From: Holosporales bacterium
GTDB taxonomy: Bacteria > Pseudomonadota > Alphaproteobacteria > BNTO01
DNA length: 22,809 bases
Assembly: GCA_031270515.1 (NCBI GenBank)
Contig: JAISXM010000041.1
Span: 1-22,809, forward strand
Reading direction: 5' to 3'
Made by a program: the position numbers and the translations under genes. How positions within the stretch are numbered: position 1 is the first letter of the stretch; each line of letters starts with the position of its first letter. Below are positions 1 to 7,754 of the stretch, one piece after another. The notes below the pieces were generated by a model. It was not told the DNA's origin. It was given only the letters and a program-made list of their open reading frames with translations, and ran no database searches.

Positions 1-861
1 AAGCTTGAAATACGTGACGGCTTGTTCTGCATTCTTCGGAACTCCAGTCCCGCTATAAAGACACCACCCATAGTGATATTGCGCCGATGCATATACTCCG
101 CAGAATGGCACCGATGCCCAGTCCTCTATACGCCCGTGCCTGTCTGCTTCCTCCGCTATACGCCCGTAGAGCCTGTCTGCTTCATCAGCTACCTGCCTAT
201 AGAACTGGGCTGCTTTTTGATAATCTTGCCTCAATCCAATACCTCGTCCCAAACAGCGTCCAAGGTTGAGTTTCGCACAGGGATTACCTTGCGCTGCAGC
301 ATGTTGCAAAACATTCACTGCTGCCGCTTTCTCTTCGTCATTAGATTCCAGTATTCCACTGATTGTAAATAGAAAAGCTAATAAATTGAGTGCGCGATCG
401 TCGCGGAGAACATAATTTATATTGAATAGCGATCTTACATCAATTATGAGGGTTCCATTGACGAAAGAAGCGTTCCACCCCAAGTTTTCCAGCAAAAACG
501 TTGCTGGAACGATCTTCCCATCTTTCGTATTAGCGGGATCGTCGTCACCATACAGCGACACTGGCAACAAAAAGTCTAGCAGATATACGAATATTCTACC
601 GTTCTGAATAGTAATTCCCTTATGAAGGATACATTCAGGAGCATATCCAGGATCACGACTAGGAACACGCTCAGGAGCACGACTAGGAGCACGACTAGGA
701 GCACGTTCAAGAATATCTAAAGAATGGCTCTCTTTACCAAACAATTTTAATAAGCTGGATCTCAGCTTCTCTACATCCTGCTTTATGATTGGCTCAACTG
801 GCGCGCTAGCATGCATTACACACGGCAACATGGCACAGCAAAAAATAATAACACGGCGCAT
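1..861 (-). CDS. secreted Sel1-like repeat protein (3' end outside window)
   Basis: An open frame runs without a stop from an ATG at 861 down to base 1, giving 287 codons, so the C-terminus lies outside the window. Residues 1-20 form a signal peptide ending in the signal-peptidase box ASA before PVEP. Residues 53-76 are a degenerate RAPS tetrapeptide repeat. From about residue 175 the sequence turns into Sel1-like/TPR helices: AAAQGNPCAKLNLGRCLGRG and later a YHYGWCLYSGTGVPKN type loop, both diagnostic of SLR units. Between them an EADR..GRI stretch is duplicated (about 125-186). SLR proteins are usually exported adaptor or host-interaction proteins; the actual partner cannot be read from sequence. 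The gene is divergent from thrS. The ribosome site is weak (GGAT about 10 bases upstream). Confidence 0.8.
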   Translation of the reverse strand, partial: MRRVIIFCCAMLPCVMHASAPVEPIIKQDVEKLRSSLLKLFGKESHSLDILERAPSRAPSRAPERVPSRDPGYAPECILHKGITIQNGRIFVYLLDFLLPVSLYGDDDPANTKDGKIVPATFLLENLGWNASFVNGTLIIDVRSLFNINYVLRDDRALNLLAFLFTISGILESNDEEKAAAVNVLQHAAAQGNPCAKLNLGRCLGRGIGLRQDYQKAAQFYRQVADEADRLYGRIAEEADRHGRIEDWASVPFCGVYASAQYHYGWCLYSGTGVPKNAEQAVTYFKL

Positions 862-935
862 AACTCATCCACGAAGTAATCCTCATGTTTGTATATTAGC
901 GTACAACTGCCACGGCTTTCAATATAAATCTGACG

Positions 936-964
936 TTGACAGTGCAACTTGTTCCTTGTGGAAT
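936..964 (+). promoter_or_regulatory. candidate sigma70-type promoter for thrS
   Basis: A perfect TTGACA (936-941) is followed after 17 bases by TGGAAT (959-964), which matches four of six -10 positions. An alternative pair is TTGTTC (949-954) with TACTGT (972-977), also 17 bases apart. Both lie just upstream of the thrS ribosome site AAGGAG at 1006-1011. Read from the sequence only. Confidence 0.4.
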
Positions 965-1019
965 CTAGTGGTACTGTGATAGGGAGGGGGAATCTACACC
1001 TTAACAAGGAGAAACTGCA

Positions 1020-2927
1020 ATGATAGATATAGTACTAAAAGATGGAACAGTTCGTCATTTTGACAGCAACATTTCAGGACAAGAACTCGCCGCAACCTTA
1101 GGGCTGGGAACGTCCGCTGTCTTATGCAAAGTGAATGGCGTCGTTACAGATTTGAGTACTACGTTGACGTCAGGCAGCCACGTCGAAATCTTAACCATAG
1201 CATCCCCTAGTGCATTGGACGTATTGCGCCACAGCACCGCACATTTGCTTGCCCACGCTGTAAAAACATTGTTTCGCACAGCCAAGCTCGCGGTCGGGCC
1301 AACAACGGAAAATGGATTTTTCTACGATTTTTGTACAGACAGACCGTTTACCCCCGAAGATCTTGAACAAATTGAAATGGAGATGCGTAGGCTTGTTAGT
1401 GCAAACCTCCCTTTTGAAAAATTGTCCATGTCCAAGCAACAGGCAATAGATATATACCAAGCACGCGACGAAAAATTCAAAGTCGAGCTATTGCGCGGAA
1501 TTTCAGACGACACGGTCACGGTTTACAAAATTGAAGACACGTACGACCTTTGTCGTGGCCCGCACTTCCCGTCCACGGGGCTGCTGGGGGACGCGTTCAA
1601 GGTAACAAAGTCGTCCGGAGCATATTGGAAGGGCGACAAGGACCTCGACGCCTTGCAGCGCGTTTATGGAGTCGCGTTCTCAAGCCAGGATGAGCTTGCC
1701 CAGTACTTTACGCGCCTAGACGAAGCGGCCCTGCGAGATCACCGCAAGATTGGCGTGGAGCTGGACTTGTTCCATATGCAGGACATATCCCCCGGAGCTG
1801 TGTTTTGGCACACAAAGGGGTGGACGCTATATCGTACATTGCGGAATTTTATTCGCTCGCGGATAGAGCAAGATGGGTACAAGGAAGTCAACACCCCAAT
1901 GATTCTTGATCGCTCCCTATGGGAGAAGTCTGGCCATTGGGAGAAGTTTTCCGAAAACATGTTTGTCACAGAATCCGCAGAAGAGCGCATTATGGCGCTG
2001 AAGCCGATGAATTGCCCTTGCCATGTCCAAATCTTTAACCAAAGCGTCGTCAGCTATAGGGACCTGCCGTGGCGAATGGCCGAATTTGGGTCATGCCACC
2101 GCTTTGAACCATCTGGCGCGCTGCATGGGTTAATGCGGGTGCGTGGATTTGTCCAAGACGATGCGCATATATTTTGCACGAAAGAGCAAATAGTTAGCGA
2201 AACGCAAAAATTTTGTGCTTTGCTGCGCGGGATTTATAAAACACTGGGGTTCGATTCGTTTTTCGTTAAGTTTTCGGATCGCCCACCTAAGCGAGCTGGC
2301 AGCGACGAGATTTGGGATTTAGCGGAAAAGTCCCTCATGGAGGCCGCAACTAAGTCCGACTTAGACTACACATTAAACCCCGGCGAAGGCGCGTTTTATG
2401 GGCCTAAGCTGGAGTTCGTGCTAAAGGATTGCCTTGGGCGCGATTGGCAATGTGGGACGCTTCAGGTCGACTTTGTTTTGCCGGCCAGGCTGGACGCATA
2501 TTACATCACGGAACAGGGGGCCAAGGAGCATCCGGTTATGCTGCATAGGGCGGTGCTGGGGTCTATGGAGCGCTTTATCGGAATTTTGATCGAGCAGTAT
2601 GCAGGGCGCTTTCCCGCTTGGTTAGCCCCAGTGCAGGTCGTCGTTGCAACGATCACGGAGGATGCGAATGATGCTGCTCTGGAGGTGCTGCGGAAGCTGA
2701 AGGCGCGTGGCATCCGAGCGGAGGTGGATATAAGGAACGAGAAAATTTCTTATAAGGTGCGGGAGCATGCGATTCAAAAGGTTCCATATTTATTTGTGCT
2801 AGGGAAAAAGGAAGCGACCTCCGGAACGGTGACCGTGCGCGCCGGGGAGGAGCAAACCGAGCAAACTGTGGATGACGCTGTGGCGTGGGTCGTGGAGAAC
2901 TGTGCAATGCCGGGAGGTGCGGAGTAA
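1020..2927 (+). CDS. thrS: threonine--tRNA ligase
   Basis: Class II aminoacyl-tRNA synthetase that charges tRNA-Thr in the cytoplasm. The 635 residues match the usual full length (E. coli about 642). In order there are a TGS domain (about 1-60), the editing domain with HSTAH (71-75) and the C178/H182 pair in LCRGPH, and the catalytic core. The core has zinc ligands C332 (MNCPCH), H383 (DDAHIF) and H509 (LHRAVLGS), and motif 2 around CHRFEPSG. A C-terminal anticodon-binding domain (about 535-630) ends the protein. ATG at 1020 is preceded at 8 bases by AAGGAG, which settles the start. The MNCPC form, with Cys where most bacteria have Gly, is a small local variant. No operon partner: the next gene starts about 160 bases downstream after a repeat terminus. 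Confidence 0.97.
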   Translation: MIDIVLKDGTVRHFDSNISGQELAATLGLGTSAVLCKVNGVVTDLSTTLTSGSHVEILTIASPSALDVLRHSTAHLLAHAVKTLFRTAKLAVGPTTENGFFYDFCTDRPFTPEDLEQIEMEMRRLVSANLPFEKLSMSKQQAIDIYQARDEKFKVELLRGISDDTVTVYKIEDTYDLCRGPHFPSTGLLGDAFKVTKSSGAYWKGDKDLDALQRVYGVAFSSQDELAQYFTRLDEAALRDHRKIGVELDLFHMQDISPGAVFWHTKGWTLYRTLRNFIRSRIEQDGYKEVNTPMILDRSLWEKSGHWEKFSENMFVTESAEERIMALKPMNCPCHVQIFNQSVVSYRDLPWRMAEFGSCHRFEPSGALHGLMRVRGFVQDDAHIFCTKEQIVSETQKFCALLRGIYKTLGFDSFFVKFSDRPPKRAGSDEIWDLAEKSLMEAATKSDLDYTLNPGEGAFYGPKLEFVLKDCLGRDWQCGTLQVDFVLPARLDAYYITEQGAKEHPVMLHRAVLGSMERFIGILIEQYAGRFPAWLAPVQVVVATITEDANDAALEVLRKLKARGIRAEVDIRNEKISYKVREHAIQKVPYLFVLGKKEATSGTVTVRAGEEQTEQTVDDAVAWVVENCAMPGGAE

Positions 2928-2968
2928 GCTAGGGCAGGGGGCGGGGAGCCGTGGCCGGGGAGCCGTAA

Positions 2969-2995
2969 CTGATAAACTTTTTGTGATTGAGTATA
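2969..2995 (+). repeat. solo terminus of the 6203/13251/17583 inverted-repeat family
   Basis: The stretch CTGATAAACTTTTTGTG followed by ATTGAGTATA matches the right terminus of the complete element at 6203-6407. No matching left terminus is found nearby, so this is a truncated or solo end 40 bases after thrS. It may act as a transcription-end structure, but as a single arm it makes no strong hairpin. Confidence 0.6.
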
Positions 2996-3016
2996 TAACT
3001 TGATAAAAAAATCAAA

Positions 3017-3046
3017 TTGTTTGTTGTGGGAAACTAGGTCTATTAT
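3017..3046 (+). promoter_or_regulatory. candidate promoter within a degenerate repeat arm
   Basis: TTGTTT (3017-3022), an 18-base spacer, then TATTAT (3041-3046, five of six -10 matches) lie upstream of the secreted-protein gene at 3086. The surrounding CAAATTGTTTG..GTGGG resembles the right arm of the inverted repeats at 5998 and 19971. Confidence 0.35.
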
Positions 3047-3085
3047 GGGAAAGTGAATTGTGGTTGTAATAAGGCGACAGAGTGC

Positions 3086-3997
3086 ATGTACAAAACCGCG
3101 ATAAGTAAGGTGTTTCTTTCTATAGGAATATCTCTATTGTGCGACGCCGCAGCTTTTGCGATGCAGCCAATTGTAGAGCATCCGCCATACAATAGACATA
3201 AGCGCGCAAAGCGAAGCGCCCCACGCAAGCGTGTTAAGGGCGCGTCCTTGAATAAAGGGACGAACAACGGCCGGGGGAGTATGCAGGTAAAAAAATCTGC
3301 ATATTCGGCCGCGCACGTTAGGATTAGCAATAAAGCAAATGCCGCCCCCCTTTCACAAAAAACAAATGTAACGCCAGTGTCGCACAACGCAAATGCAACG
3401 CCCTCTTCGCAAAAAGCAAATGCAACGCTCGCCCAGCACAACGCAATGATGGTAAGTCCGTCGATAAACGCAGGAAACGCCCAGCAAAATCCCCCCAGCG
3501 CAGAGTATCTTGATAGCAACGTTGCGTCGCGACTCCTGAATGTTAGACGAGAGCGCATGACTTTGGAGAGGCAGAAGCAGGATTGGCTCATAGAATTAGC
3601 CAGGCACAGGGCCATCTTTTCACAAACAATCCCGTCCGCCGATAATAAGCAGCAGCAGTCTATTTTGTTGGCTCTGTCTTCGAAGTCGGTTGATGATTTT
3701 GTGCATGGATCCGTGATGCTTAATTACCTGAGCGAGCATACTCGACAGGAAAATAAGGAGTACTTGAGCCTGATTCAAAAGATCAGTTGCGTAGATGCGA
3801 TGATACAGAATTGTGCAAGAGTGGAAGCTGCGATTGGTGGTGTCGGGACGGCGATTCCTCCTGTTCCTACAACTAATTCTACTTCGACCCCTGTTCCTCC
3901 TTTCGTCCCGACTGCTAATCCTGTCCCTCCTTTTGTTCCGACTGCGAATCCTGTTACTCCTTTTGTTCCGACTGCTAACCCGATTCCGACGTCCTAA
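3086..3997 (+). CDS. secreted protein of unknown function with Pro-rich tandem repeats
   Basis: Not recognised. The frame can begin at GTG 3053, but ATG 3086 starts directly with a clean signal peptide (MYKTAISKVFLSIGIS.., cleavage near AFA), so ATG is preferred. The ribosome site is weak either way (AAGG at 3071). The mature part opens with a Lys/Arg-rich segment. An Asn/Ala/Gln-rich region with degenerate repeats of about 11 residues (NANATPSSQKA type) follows. A charged helical segment, RRERMTLERQKQDW, could form a short coiled coil. The C-terminus is three 10-residue PPFVPTANPV units. Total 303 residues from the ATG. It lies between thrS and metG as a single gene. The low-complexity content and export signal suggest a surface or periplasmic protein; no enzyme motif is seen. 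Confidence 0.7.
   Translation: MYKTAISKVFLSIGISLLCDAAAFAMQPIVEHPPYNRHKRAKRSAPRKRVKGASLNKGTNNGRGSMQVKKSAYSAAHVRISNKANAAPLSQKTNVTPVSHNANATPSSQKANATLAQHNAMMVSPSINAGNAQQNPPSAEYLDSNVASRLLNVRRERMTLERQKQDWLIELARHRAIFSQTIPSADNKQQQSILLALSSKSVDDFVHGSVMLNYLSEHTRQENKEYLSLIQKISCVDAMIQNCARVEAAIGGVGTAIPPVPTTNSTSTPVPPFVPTANPVPPFVPTANPVTPFVPTANPIPTS
3896..3985 (+). repeat. three 30-bp in-frame tandem repeats
   Basis: Copies at 3896-3925, 3926-3955 and 3956-3985 each encode a (P/T)PFVPTANP(V/I) unit. Differences between copies are mostly synonymous (TTCGTC against TTTGTT). That suggests the repeats are translated and old enough to have drifted. Confidence 0.85.
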
Positions 3998-4038
3998 AGT
4001 ACAAACGCTAATTTAGCGCACAAAGCTTTGACGTTAGT

Positions 4039-4056
4039 GTCTAAACATTGTTAGAC
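4039..4056 (+). other. small hairpin upstream of metG
   Basis: GTCTAA (4039-4044) pairs with TTAGAC (4051-4056) across a six-base loop. There is no T-run after it, so it is a poor intrinsic terminator. A candidate promoter (TTGCAA 4077-4082, 18 bases, TATTTT 4101-4106) lies downstream in the metG leader. Confidence 0.25.
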
Positions 4057-4151
4057 TCGATGTGGCAGATAGTTTTTTGCAATTTCGTGTTCTTTATTCG
4101 TATTTTCATAGTTATTTGTATTTTTCATATTCTGTTGTTAAGAGGCCAACC

Positions 4152-5867
4152 ATGTCGCAACGATACCTAGTCACCAGTGCGCTCCCGTATATAAATGGAG
4201 TAAAACACATTGGCAACCTAATTGGCTCAATGTTGCCCGGTGACGTATACGCGCGCTACCTTCGCCAAGAGGGCCACGAGGTTTTGTACGTTTGCGGGAC
4301 TGATGAGCACGGCACCCCAGCAGAACTGGCTGCGCAAGAAGCCGCCATGCCTGTGGAGGAATATTGCGCAAAAATGTACGACGTGCAAACGCGCACATAT
4401 GATGGCTTCGGAATACAGTTCGATTATTTTGGCAGAACGTCTTCGCCTTCAAACCATGAGCTGACGACTATGATATTCGAGCACTTGTACAACAACGGCT
4501 TTATCGAAGAGAAGTTCATCAACCAGTATTATTCGCCCGTTGATGCTCGCTTCTTGCCAGATCGCTACGTAGAGGGCACATGTCCGCACTGTGGCTACGA
4601 GAAGGCCCGGGGGGACCAGTGCGATGGCTGTGGTACGCTGCTCGACCCTGAGGATTTGCTGAATCCTTATTCTGTGATCAGCAAAAGCAAGGATTTAGTC
4701 CTAAAGCAGACGCAACACTTTTTCCTCAATATTCCAAAATTGGCCCCCGACGTGATTGCTTGGATAGAGCAGCGCCAAAATTGGCAGGATATCGTGCGTG
4801 GCATTGCGCAAAAGTGGATAAGCGAAGGCCTGCAGTCGCGCTGCATTACCAGGGATTTGAAGTGGGGCATAAAAGTGCCAAAGCGCTACCAGGCGTCTGA
4901 TGCGGAGGATAAGGTTTTTTACGTGTGGTTCGACGCCCCCAATGGCTACGTCAGCATAACGATGGATTGGGCAATTGCCTCTGGAGATAAGGACGCATGG
5001 AAGCGTTGGTGGCTCCCCGACAATGTGGATGACGTTTTTTATGTCGAATTCATGGCGAAGGACAACATTCCGTTCCACACAATATTTTGGCCCGCCATGC
5101 TGCTGGGGACGAAGTTGCCGTTCAAAAAAGTGGACGATATTAAGGGGTTTAATTGGCTTACGTACGACAAAGGGAAGTTTTCGACTAGTCAAAAACGCGG
5201 GGTGTTTACTGATAAAGCATTGGAGCTATTTCCGGCGGATTATTGGCGTTATTATTTATTGGCGAATTGCCCAGAGTCTTCGGATTCTGACTTTACATTT
5301 GAGTCGTTTGCGTTAACTGTGAATAAAGATTTGGCTGATATTTTGGGGAACTTTATCAACAGAACTTGGGTTCTTCTTCAAAAATATTTTGACATGAAGC
5401 TGCCTGCTAGTGTGTCGCCTGGGCCGAAAGAGCTGCAAGCAAAGTGTGAGAAAATCGTCCAGGAGATATCGACCCTGCTGAGTGCCAGGAAGTTTCGTCA
5501 AGCAACGGCGGCCTTGCGTTCTTTGTGGGTTACGGGGAATGAATACATCACAGAGAATGAACCATGGAGCGTCCTGAAGAAGGACACGCAGGCCGGCGGC
5601 GAGATTTTGTCGCATTGCGTGCATTTGATGCGCGTATTTGCAATTGCCTGCGCGCCGTTTATTCCTCATACTGCAAAGAAGATCGCGGATATGTTGAATC
5701 TGGATTGGGAAGACATAACGCATACGCCCATTGCTAAAGCGGTTTCGTTTTATCGTTTAAAGCAGGGGCATGTGCTGCGCGCGGAAGCGGTTGTGTTTGC
5801 GAAGATTGATGCGGCGCAGGTTGAGGCGCTGACTATACAATATGACGGCAATCACGCTGATTCATGA
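4152..5867 (+). CDS. metG: methionine--tRNA ligase
   Basis: Class I synthetase that charges initiator and elongator tRNA-Met. The frame is open from 4062, but ATG 4152 has AAGAGG six bases upstream and starts directly at MSQRYLVTSALPYINGV, giving 571 residues. HIGN (19-22) is the HIGH motif. C144/C147 and C157/C160 form zinc knuckles of the E. coli/archaeal type. KFSTS (342-346) replaces KMSKS. NRTW and NEPWSV mark the helical anticodon domain. There is no C-terminal tRNA-binding (EMAP-II-like) domain. Alphaproteobacteria usually carry the shorter Bacillus/Thermus-like MetRS with KMSKS, so this type may have been acquired by transfer; that is inference. Monocistronic by spacing. Confidence 0.96.
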   Translation: MSQRYLVTSALPYINGVKHIGNLIGSMLPGDVYARYLRQEGHEVLYVCGTDEHGTPAELAAQEAAMPVEEYCAKMYDVQTRTYDGFGIQFDYFGRTSSPSNHELTTMIFEHLYNNGFIEEKFINQYYSPVDARFLPDRYVEGTCPHCGYEKARGDQCDGCGTLLDPEDLLNPYSVISKSKDLVLKQTQHFFLNIPKLAPDVIAWIEQRQNWQDIVRGIAQKWISEGLQSRCITRDLKWGIKVPKRYQASDAEDKVFYVWFDAPNGYVSITMDWAIASGDKDAWKRWWLPDNVDDVFYVEFMAKDNIPFHTIFWPAMLLGTKLPFKKVDDIKGFNWLTYDKGKFSTSQKRGVFTDKALELFPADYWRYYLLANCPESSDSDFTFESFALTVNKDLADILGNFINRTWVLLQKYFDMKLPASVSPGPKELQAKCEKIVQEISTLLSARKFRQATAALRSLWVTGNEYITENEPWSVLKKDTQAGGEILSHCVHLMRVFAIACAPFIPHTAKKIADMLNLDWEDITHTPIAKAVSFYRLKQGHVLRAEAVVFAKIDAAQVEALTIQYDGNHADS

Positions 5868-5997
5868 ACTCTGTAGTAGTTAGTGTAGCGTTCCAGAGTC
5901 AGGGCGTCCTCCGAAAAATTTTTAATAAGAACCCTTTGTTTCTAGTTCTTTGCGAATCGCACACTTTTTAACCGTAGTAAAAAATAGCCACTAAAAT

Positions 5998-6082
5998 GGG
6001 TCCCCATAACAAACAAGTTGAACTTCGTTATCTTACAAGGCTTAGGGAGGAAAAAAGTTCAAATTGTTTTTATGGGCAGGTG
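5998..6082 (+). repeat. inverted-repeat element, second family, copy 1
   Basis: Left arm CCCCATAACAAACAAGTTGA pairs imperfectly with right arm TTCAAATTGTTTTTATGGG around a 30-base centre containing ACAAGGCTTAGGGAGGA. A second copy with the same centre (ATAAGGTTTAGGTGAGGA) is at 19971-20052, and part of the right arm is at about 3010-3046. It lies in the roughly 260 bases between metG and the nuclease remnant, where no other feature is seen. Confidence 0.65.
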
Positions 6083-6093
6083 TAGTGTACAAT
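6064..6093 (+). promoter_or_regulatory. candidate promoter of the truncated nuclease gene
   Basis: TTGTTT (6064-6069), an 18-base spacer and TACAAT (6088-6093, five of six matches). The -35 hexamer is part of the right arm of the 5998-6082 repeat, so the repeat appears to supply half of the promoter. Confidence 0.35.
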
Positions 6094-6129
6094 TAATAGT
6101 AGTGGTATGACAGCATTTTGGGATGTGCG

Positions 6130-6246
6130 ATGTCTTCGTTGTTAAGCCCGCAAATCGACTTTGTTTTCAAGAATATCTTCGGTGTGGAAGGCAAAGAGCC
6201 ACTATACCCAATCACAAAAAGAATTAGCAGCAGGAGTTTCGGATAA
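6130..6246 (+). pseudogene. 5' remnant of a PD-(D/E)XK Rpn/transposase-like nuclease gene
   Basis: ATG 6130, with GGGA about 8 bases upstream, opens a 38-codon frame. The first 24 residues, MSSLLSPQIDFVFKNIFGVE and then GKEP, match the very conserved start of the Rpn/PDDEXK_2 family (LLSPK.DFVFK.LFG). At 6203 the sequence passes into the terminus of the inverted-repeat element and the frame becomes repeat-derived, stopping at 6244-6246. None of the catalytic Asp/Glu/Lys region is present, and no 3' remainder is seen after the element. Members of this family act in recombination or as presumed transposase-like nucleases. This copy must be dead. The gene ends at residue 24; the rest is read-through. 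Confidence 0.6.
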
Positions 6247-6407
6247 CGGGCGCAGGACCCCATTCAACTAGTTGAATGGGCACCCGGGCGCAGAGCTGTA
6301 CGGACCACCCATAAAAACAAATTGTTTTTATGGGGACCCGGTCAAACGTACTGCTCAAGCCCGGAATTCGAAACGACGAACTGATAAACTTTTTGTGCGT
6401 GGGTATA
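6203..6407. mobile_element. 205-bp composite inverted-repeat element A (MITE-like)
   Basis: Termini TATACCCAATCACAAAAAG (6203) and its counterpart CTTTTTGTGCGTGGGTATA (ending 6407) form terminal inverted repeats. Inner arms GCAGCAGGAGTTTCGG and CGAAACGACGAACTG extend the pairing. Compared with the empty scaffold at 17583-17708 it carries two inserted palindromes. One, at 6255-6287, has core TTCAACTAGTTGAA. The other, at 6302-6343, has an A/T core and sits exactly at the apex, between GAGCTGTAC and GTACTGCTC. It interrupts the nuclease gene. It has no coding capacity, so any movement would need a transposase supplied elsewhere. Confidence 0.8.
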
Positions 6408-6486
6408 AGGCGTAGGCGGGGGGCAAAGGTTAAAGCTGTTAGTTCGGGAAGGTTTAACATGATAACGTGCGTTATGGATAGCCAGG

Positions 6487-7695
6487 ATGTTTGCGTCTGA
6501 TTTGTTCCGTCAATGGTGCGCGCTTGTGAGGCGCGCGTCTAAAGTATTTTTTGCGAGCTCGTGTAAGTTTTTCTTTGCGAATCGCACAAGTCGCGCTCTT
6601 GCCCGCAATGAGGCGCCGGCTGAAAACCACGTGGTCGCACATCGCGCTCTTGCCCGCAAGGTTGCGCCGGCTGAAAACCACGTGGTCGCGCAAGATGTAT
6701 TGTTCTTGACCGATTTGTTTTGCGTTTTTTTCGCGATTCCGGTCGCTGCGTTTTGCTTGGAGGCGGACTTCGACAATCATTCGTCGGCGTTTTTGCTGAA
6801 AAACATGTTCGTGCTGACCCTTGTGTCTGAAGCGGGGCTGGCGATATTTCGGTCCTACCAACTGCCAACGTGGGATTCTCTGCCCCATTTTGCGATCCGG
6901 GTTGCACTCCCGCTGGCGGTCGGGTGGGGCGCTTATTTGGCGCTGGTGCCAATGTTGAGCGCATTCGAAAGCTTGTCGGGATTTACGTACGCCTTGGCCT
7001 TTTTGCTGGAGGGGCTGTCGTGTTTCTTTTGTCGATATATATTTCAGTCCTGCAAGTTTGCTCTCGCGCAGGCGGTGGGCGCGTTTTATGCGCGTTTGAG
7101 AATGCCAGTGCGTTATTTAAGTATAGTGTTCTCGAAATATTTATGGTCTGGTGTTATTAAAAAGTTAAATGGAGCTAGTCGGTTTACTGAAAAAGCAGGT
7201 CGGTTTACTGAAGGCGCGGGTCGGTTTACCGAAAAGGCGGATAGGTTTACAGAACGTGCTGATTTGTTTGCCGTAGGAGCGGATGTGTCGGCAAACGACG
7301 CGGATGTGTCTGCCCAAAACGCGAATCTGTTTACAGAACGCGCGGAGATGTATACTGAAGGTGTGCGCGTGCTGCTCGTTGGATTCCTATCCGATGTGGA
7401 AGAATATCTTCGCGACCTTGATTCCGCGCAATACGCCGACTTTGCTCCTGTTGCAATAATAACGCCTCATCCATTGGATTTCGGTAAATACATAAATGAT
7501 ATTCCTGTTATTGGGGATCTTAATTACTTGGAAGAATGCGTTGATGATGATGCGTTTCAAAGCGTTGTTATTGTTGGAAATGATATGTTGAGAAAAATAA
7601 AGAAGCACGTTTTACGGAAGCTAAACGCTCGCGATATTAAGGTCGTAAAATGTGTTACGATTCGGAAGCAGTCCCTCGATATGCGAATGCAGTGA
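6487..7695 (+). CDS. truncated CapD/FlaA1-like membrane protein (N-terminal part only)
   Basis: The 402-residue frame resembles the front half of WbpM/CapD/FlaA1 nucleotide-sugar epimerase/dehydratases. About four membrane segments (roughly 71-90, 101-121, 136-158, 167-186) include an FRSYQLPTWDSL loop like the family's YRSLWRYASL. A Rossmann-like nucleotide-binding domain (about 293-390) follows, with VRVLLVGFLSDVEEYL and INDIPVIGDLNYLEECV. The second, catalytic short-chain-dehydrogenase domain is absent: the frame stops at 7693-7695 just where it should begin. Two insertions are unusual for the family: a doubled 17-residue unit at 36-69 and a run of heptads (RFTEKAD type) at about 232-290. 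It may be a pseudogene fragment kept in frame or a repurposed membrane protein. The start at ATG 6487 has only a close AGG, so it is uncertain. Confidence 0.6.
   Translation: MFASDLFRQWCALVRRASKVFFASSCKFFFANRTSRALARNEAPAENHVVAHRALARKVAPAENHVVAQDVLFLTDLFCVFFAIPVAAFCLEADFDNHSSAFLLKNMFVLTLVSEAGLAIFRSYQLPTWDSLPHFAIRVALPLAVGWGAYLALVPMLSAFESLSGFTYALAFLLEGLSCFFCRYIFQSCKFALAQAVGAFYARLRMPVRYLSIVFSKYLWSGVIKKLNGASRFTEKAGRFTEGAGRFTEKADRFTERADLFAVGADVSANDADVSAQNANLFTERAEMYTEGVRVLLVGFLSDVEEYLRDLDSAQYADFAPVAIITPHPLDFGKYINDIPVIGDLNYLEECVDDDAFQSVVIVGNDMLRKIKKHVLRKLNARDIKVVKCVTIRKQSLDMRMQ
6592..6693 (+). repeat. two 51-bp in-frame tandem repeats
   Basis: Copies at 6592-6642 and 6643-6693 encode RALARNEAPAENHVVAH and RALARKVAPAENHVVAQ. 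They differ at only a few bases, so the duplication looks recent. They lie before the first membrane segment of the CapD-like protein. Confidence 0.9.
7180..7368 (+). repeat. 21-bp (heptapeptide) minisatellite
   Basis: About nine consecutive 21-base units starting at 7180 encode RFTEKAG, RFTEGAG, RFTEKAD, RFTERAD, LFAVGAD, VSANDAD, VSAQNAN, LFTERAE and MYTEGVR. The first four are close copies; the later ones diverge. The array sits between the membrane region and the Rossmann-like domain and could form a helical linker. Confidence 0.85.
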
Positions 7696-7754
7696 CGAAA
7701 TGGTATTTATCACGGGGACTTTTATTTGTAAATATTTAACACTGGAGTAACACT

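Noticed and set aside
3043..3615. 190-codon minus-strand frame
   Set aside because: It lies opposite the secreted-protein gene, which has a signal peptide and repeat drift at synonymous sites; the minus frame is low-complexity Ala/Phe/Cys.
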